Assembly: GCA_964582985.1 (NCBI GenBank)
Contig: CAZOUM010000027.1
Span: 1-37,556, forward strand
Source of the DNA: CAZQYB01 sp964582985
GTDB lineage: Bacteria; Planctomycetota; Phycisphaerae; Sedimentisphaerales; Anaerobacaceae
Direction of reading: 5' to 3'
DNA length: 37,556 nucleotides
Positions 29,601-35,600 of this stretch are shown piece by piece; positions within the stretch are counted from its first letter, which is position 1, and each line of letters opens with the position of its first letter. The notes below the pieces were generated by a model that searched no databases, was not told the DNA's origin, and saw only the letters and a list, made by a program, of their open reading frames with translations. A program made the position numbers and the translations under genes.

Positions 29601-32600
29601 CAACCACAGTAACAATCAGTTCGTGCTGAGTCGCCCCTTCACTGTAGTGGTAACCTATATCTACTATCGCGCTATTCGGGTCGTCGTTGGGGTCGCAGGG
29701 GTCATAGTCATCAGGAACACCGTCAATCCGTGTCGTATACGTATGCAGAAGGATGCTGGGGTCGTTCGCATCAGCGCTTCCGGCATCGATGGCCGGGCTG
29801 TCGAACAATTGACCAGCCGCGATATGGCTCAGATAGTATCCGCCGACAAAGCACGGGTCACCGCATATGTTTGTGGTGCCAAGCTCCCACGGACAATTCG
29901 GTTCGTTGGGGTCCCAACCTATCAGTGTGCAGCCATCTTCTACATGGATTGGGTCGCCGGCTGATATGCGGATTAGGCCACTCTCAACGGCAAAGATAAG
30001 ACGTCCCGGAATTGAGCTGTCGCGGCTGAGATATATCAGACCGGTCTCACTGCTGTCCAGGAACGCACCATGTACGCCGGAGCCCTCAAGTTCCATGAAG
30101 GTCCCGGGACGGCCCGTGCCATTCGAGAAACCAGCCCGTGCAGACTCGCCGCCGAAGCCGTTCACGCCCATACTGGCGTCACCGGTCTCCCACTCAATCT
30201 TCTCGTAGTTAAACTCAATGTCAAAATCACCCGGAGCCCGGTCAGAGCGGTCAATGAGTATTAACTGGAAGCTGCAGAGCTTATCCATATGGTAACTGTA
30301 GTAGCCAACGTTGAGCCAGTTTACGCCAAAGGCAAGATGACCATCAACGAGACCTGTCCCGTAGGTCACCAAAGGCGAACCTTCCGGTCTCGTGTCGACA
30401 TCGGCGAAGAACGGCGCGATAATCGACGTGCCGATTTCCCCGGTCAGGCCGAACGGCGTGTACGTTCCCATCGGAGCATCAAAGGTTACATTGCCGTTGT
30501 TGTTCACATACAGGCTGGAAGTGATAGTGCCGTAATAGTTTATAATAAATCCAATATCTACTAAGTCGGTGTAGAGGTCGTCATTCGCCGCCAGTGAATA
30601 AGCATCAAATCCCTCCCGAATAACCGGCAGCGCATCCGGGTTAACCGGCTGCGAAGGCTCGGCAATTCTGGTGTCCACGACGCTGTGCTCGACTGTAAGT
30701 GTGGACGGCCACTCGTATGACCGAGCACCGCTGCCAACTGCTAACTGAGAGCCCTTGACCGAGGAATTGCCCCAAATAATGCTATCGGTAACCAAAACGT
30801 CACTCTCAAACGAGCAGTACAAACCCCCACCGTAGGAAAGCAGTCCTATCAGTCTGTTATTAGCTATCGTGCAATTGGAAATTATCGCTTCTATGAACCA
30901 ATTACACGAGATGCCCGCCCCGTCTCGGCCTGCCTGGTTCTTGGTTATCAGGCAGTTCTTGAGCTCTACGGCCACTCCTGATTCAAAGTCATCATCGCCG
31001 GCAAGGTACACAGCTCCACCTGAGGTTGTGGCGGTATTGTAGCTGATTTGGCAGTCTTTAATAAGCTGCGGACCTGCAAACGAGAAGATACCGCCGCCCT
31101 GAGCAGGCCCAGTGTCATCCCGATGTTGCACGGAGGTATAATTCGGGTCGTTCGGGTCAAAGTTCGGGTCGCTCGTATCAACCGGATTGTCAAGGTCCGG
31201 CAGGTTCGCGTCATTCGGGTCAGGGTAGAAGTACTCGTACGATACAACGACTCGCAGAGCCTCATTGTGCCTAATGTTACAGCCGACAATACTCGATTCC
31301 GGACTGTACAGACAGTACAAACCAGCGCCGTGTGGAGCTGTATTGCTCAATATATCGCACTCAGAAACAACTATGTTCGAATCAGTAATGTATATCGCGC
31401 CGCCGTCTTCGTCCGCGTCGTTGCCTACCAAGAGGCTGTTGGTAATTGTTCCCGTACAGTTCGGCTCACAATACAATCCACCGCCGAAGATTGCTGAGTT
31501 GTTTGCAAAGTTACAGTCGTTAACTGTCATAACGTTTCCGACACCGTAGAGGATACCGCCGCCGTAATCTTCAGTCGCTGAATTCCCGCTGAATGTACAA
31601 CCATTGACATCTGATACGCAGTTGATACCGCAGTATGCTCCACCACCGGAATCGGCTGTGTTTCTGCTAAACGTGCATTCGTTGAGCGTCACTGCGCCCT
31701 CGTGAGCACAATGCAGACCACCGCCACTATATCGTGCGTAGTTATCGCTAAAGGTGCAGCCCGTAAATTCTGGTGAACTGGCAGTACCACAGTAAACGCC
31801 GCCACCTGAGCCCATGGAAGCGGAACAGTTGATAATTTTGCAGTATTTCAACGTAGGATTACTGTTGCTGCTGATATATACGCCGCCGCCGTTGCCACTG
31901 GCGCTGCAGTTCTCAATCACAATATTGTTCAGGCTGGCGCCACTGTTGGAGCCAACATATATGGCGCCACCGCTGCCATTAACGACGCTGCAGTTTCTTA
32001 TGATAAGGTCCGCGAGCGTTGGACTGCTGCCGAAACCGATATATATAGCACCACCCGACGTACCGCTAAGACTGCCGTTGATTATCGTAAAGCCCTCGAT
32101 GACCGTGCCGGGGCCTTCACCGCTGTCGAAAATAAAGGCACGAGTACTACCCCCACAGTCGATAATGGCTGTCTCAACTAAATCGGGATTAACGGGAAGG
32201 ATACTGACAATTGCAATCTCTTTGCCCTGTAAGTCAATATCGCCGTCGTAAGTATAGCCTTTCTCAACAACAATTATGTCGCCGTGGCCGGCAGCTTCAA
32301 CAGCATCGCGAAGGGCAGGACCTCCACCGGTAACGAGAGTCGTGCGTCGAGGTTTGAACTCAAGCGTGTACGCACGGTTAGAATCCATTACCACGTCAAA
32401 GACCTTACTAATGGAAGCTGCCGCGCCGTTAGGCTCATACCAGGCCTCCACGTAATAGTTGGCATCTGGCAGCGCCGTCAAGGTTGACACATGGCCCACA
32501 AAGTTTGTGTATGTGTACGTGTTAGTGTTAGAATCGTACGATTTGAAGTAGTCGGGGTCTACCGTGAATGTACCGTTGGCATCGGTCAAAGTTATAGTCA

Positions 32601-35600
32601 GCTCGTACAGGGCGACACCCTCGCCGTAGTGGTAACCCATGTCCACGTTGCTGTCTGGAATGTCATTTGCGCCGTCGATTCTCGTAGTATACGTACCCGC
32701 ACCAGTAAAGACATCTTTTGCAAGGCCGGTTCCCGCATCAATGCACGGGCTGTTTACCTCCTGGTCGGTGTCGATGTGACTTAGATAATAACCGTGGACA
32801 AAGTTCGGGTCTTCGCCAAGGTTAAAGTTGTTGGCGTCCCAGCTCTCAGGCGTCCAGCTCCACGGATTATTGGGCTCATCCGGCTGCCACCCTACAAGCG
32901 TGGCATCACCTTCAACAAAAATCGGCGGATAGAACGGTCGCACGTCAGAGAATGACCCATACTGGAAAAAGACCGCCGAATCAAGGATACTATCGCCCGC
33001 GTCGGCAATGGCCAGCTTGATGTGGTGCACGCCCGGACCGACATTTAACGCCTCGGCGGTAAATACGTTGAGGAAACCGTCGTATTCAAATGCGTAGCCC
33101 GGTTCATCTCCCTCGAGATCACTGGGGTCATTATTATTGAACAGCTCCGGATAAGAGGCGTCTTGCCCGAACGGATTACCACCATTAACGTTATTTATAG
33201 AAACCGGCGTCTGGGTCCCGGGAATCAAGGCGATATTCTTACCGTCAAGGAAAAATCCGAACACATCGTTAAAGCTCGTGTTTGCGTATTCGTTGTACTC
33301 TTCCGAAGCAAACACATAGCTGAAGAACAGGTCGCCTCCTTCGCTGACAAAATCAAATTCAAGCACGACCGCATCATGAACCGAATACCCGGGAATAAGT
33401 TCAGCTAAATCATCATCTCCGGGTTGACCGTTATTTCCTGTCGCGCCGTCTTGTGAGTTGACCCCCGGCTGGCAAGGGTCGGCGCCGGGCGCAGTACTTG
33501 CATGCCCGCTGGTCAAGATGATACCAGCTTCCATGCCAATACCGGCTGCTATACCGCCCACAAAGGTTCCCGCAGCATTCGGGTCACCGGTAAATGATAT
33601 GTTACTCGCTGAGATTCCCGTGCCAAGAATGTTCTCTACCAAAGTCTCTGCGTCGACCGGCGTGGTGACCGTCAAAACAGGAGCAAAACCGATTGGACTG
33701 ATAAGGCCGACCTGATTCGGGTCGTTAGGATCAACGGGTTCGAAGTACGGCCCAACAGTGCTGTAAGTAACGTCAACCGCTGCCGCGTACGACTGACAGT
33801 CCGCACCGCTGCCCGCAGCGATTTGCGCACCGGCTGCGCCGATATTACGCCAGATTATAGAATTGACAACCTCTACGTTGCTCTCGTAGGAAGCGTACAG
33901 GCCGCCGCCTATTCCGGGAACCGTGTTGTCTGCTATCGTGCAGTTGGAAATCAACAGCCAGTTGCCCCAATTCGAAGACACTCCTCCACCGTCCCTGATG
34001 GCTGAGTTGTAGGCCAGCAGGCAGTTCTTAAGCGTCGTTAAGTAGTATTCTCCATAGGCGAAGTATATACCACCGCCTGATGTTCCGGCACTATTGCCAA
34101 TGATTTCACAATCCTGTATTAAGCTCGGGCCTGACCAGGAGTATATACCACCGCCCCGGGCAATAGCGGTCCTGTCCTCGATTGTGAGGGTAATAAGATT
34201 CGGGTCGTTCGGGTTAAAGTTCGGGTCATCCGGGAAGACCTGAATCGGCGGCAGCACCTGCGCGTTCGGGTCGTTGGGGTCCAGAGGCCAATTCGGGTCA
34301 TTCGGGTCAGGCAGATAGTACTCGTAGTATATCTTAATGCCGACAGCCTCGTTGTGTTTGATATCGCAGTTGGCAATTGTCACTAACGGCGAATCGACGC
34401 AGTACAGGCCTGCACCATAAAGCGCTGTATTGTAAGAGATATTGCAGTCAGCGACTAATAAATCGCAGTCGGTGACGTAAACGGCACCGCCGTACATATT
34501 CGCGTCGTTACCCAACATTAAGCTATTGGTGACTGCTCCTGAGCAGTTCGAGTCAAAGCACAACGCACCGGCATGTTGAGCCGAGTTGTCGCTGATGTTG
34601 CAGTCGACAATCGTTATTGAGCTATCGCCCTTGTAGCGAATACCGCCCCCGGCGTCAAGAAGGGCTCTATTGCCGACGAATGTACACTCATTGACTTCCG
34701 ATACGCAGCCGAGAGCATAGTAGGCTCCGCCGCCCGAACCTGCCTCGTTGTTCGTGAGTGTGCATCGGTCGAGCGTCGATGTGCTGTCGTCAGAGCAATA
34801 GAGTCCACCGCCACCGTGGCCTGCAGTGTTGCCGCTAAACTCGCAATCTGTTAATTCCGGCGAGCTGCCCGCTCCGCAGTAGACCGCACCACCATAACCA
34901 TCCGACGCAGAGCAACCCGTAATTGTGCATTGTATAAATGTCGGTGTGCTGTCGGGGCCAACGTATACCGCACCGCCATCACCATCGCTGGCGCTGCAGT
35001 TGCTTATCTCAAGTTTCTTAAAGGTCGGACTGCTGTTGGAGTCAGCGTATATAGCACCGCCGTCACCGCTACTGACACTACAGCTATTTATCGTAATAGC
35101 GCACAACTTCGGACTGCTGCCGGGACCGATGTATATAGCGCCGCCGTCGGCGTCGCTTACACTGAAGTTGCTTATGATAAGATGCGCAAGGGTCGGATTG
35201 GAATTAGCATCGATGTATATGGCGCCGCCGGGTTCGCCGTTAAGGCCGCCATTGATTATCGTAAAGCCGTCCACTACTGTGTTGGTGTCTTCACCGTGGT
35301 TGAACGTAAACGCACGACCGCTGCCTTGGCAATCGATGATCGTTTTGGCAGCCACATCAGGATCCTCGGGGGCCGTGCTGATTAATCTGACGTCTTCTCT
35401 GCCGCCGAAGTTGAGGTCGCCTTGATAAGTGCCTTCATGCACAATAATTGTGTCACCGCTTCTGGCTATTGTGTCGTCGCCACTGCTTCCGTCGGCAAGA
35501 GCTGCCTGAATCGTCGCGTGGTCATGGCCCGGACCCTGGCCTACATTAATTTTAATCGGCTGTCTGAACCGAAGCGTATAGGTATGGTTAGAATCCATTA

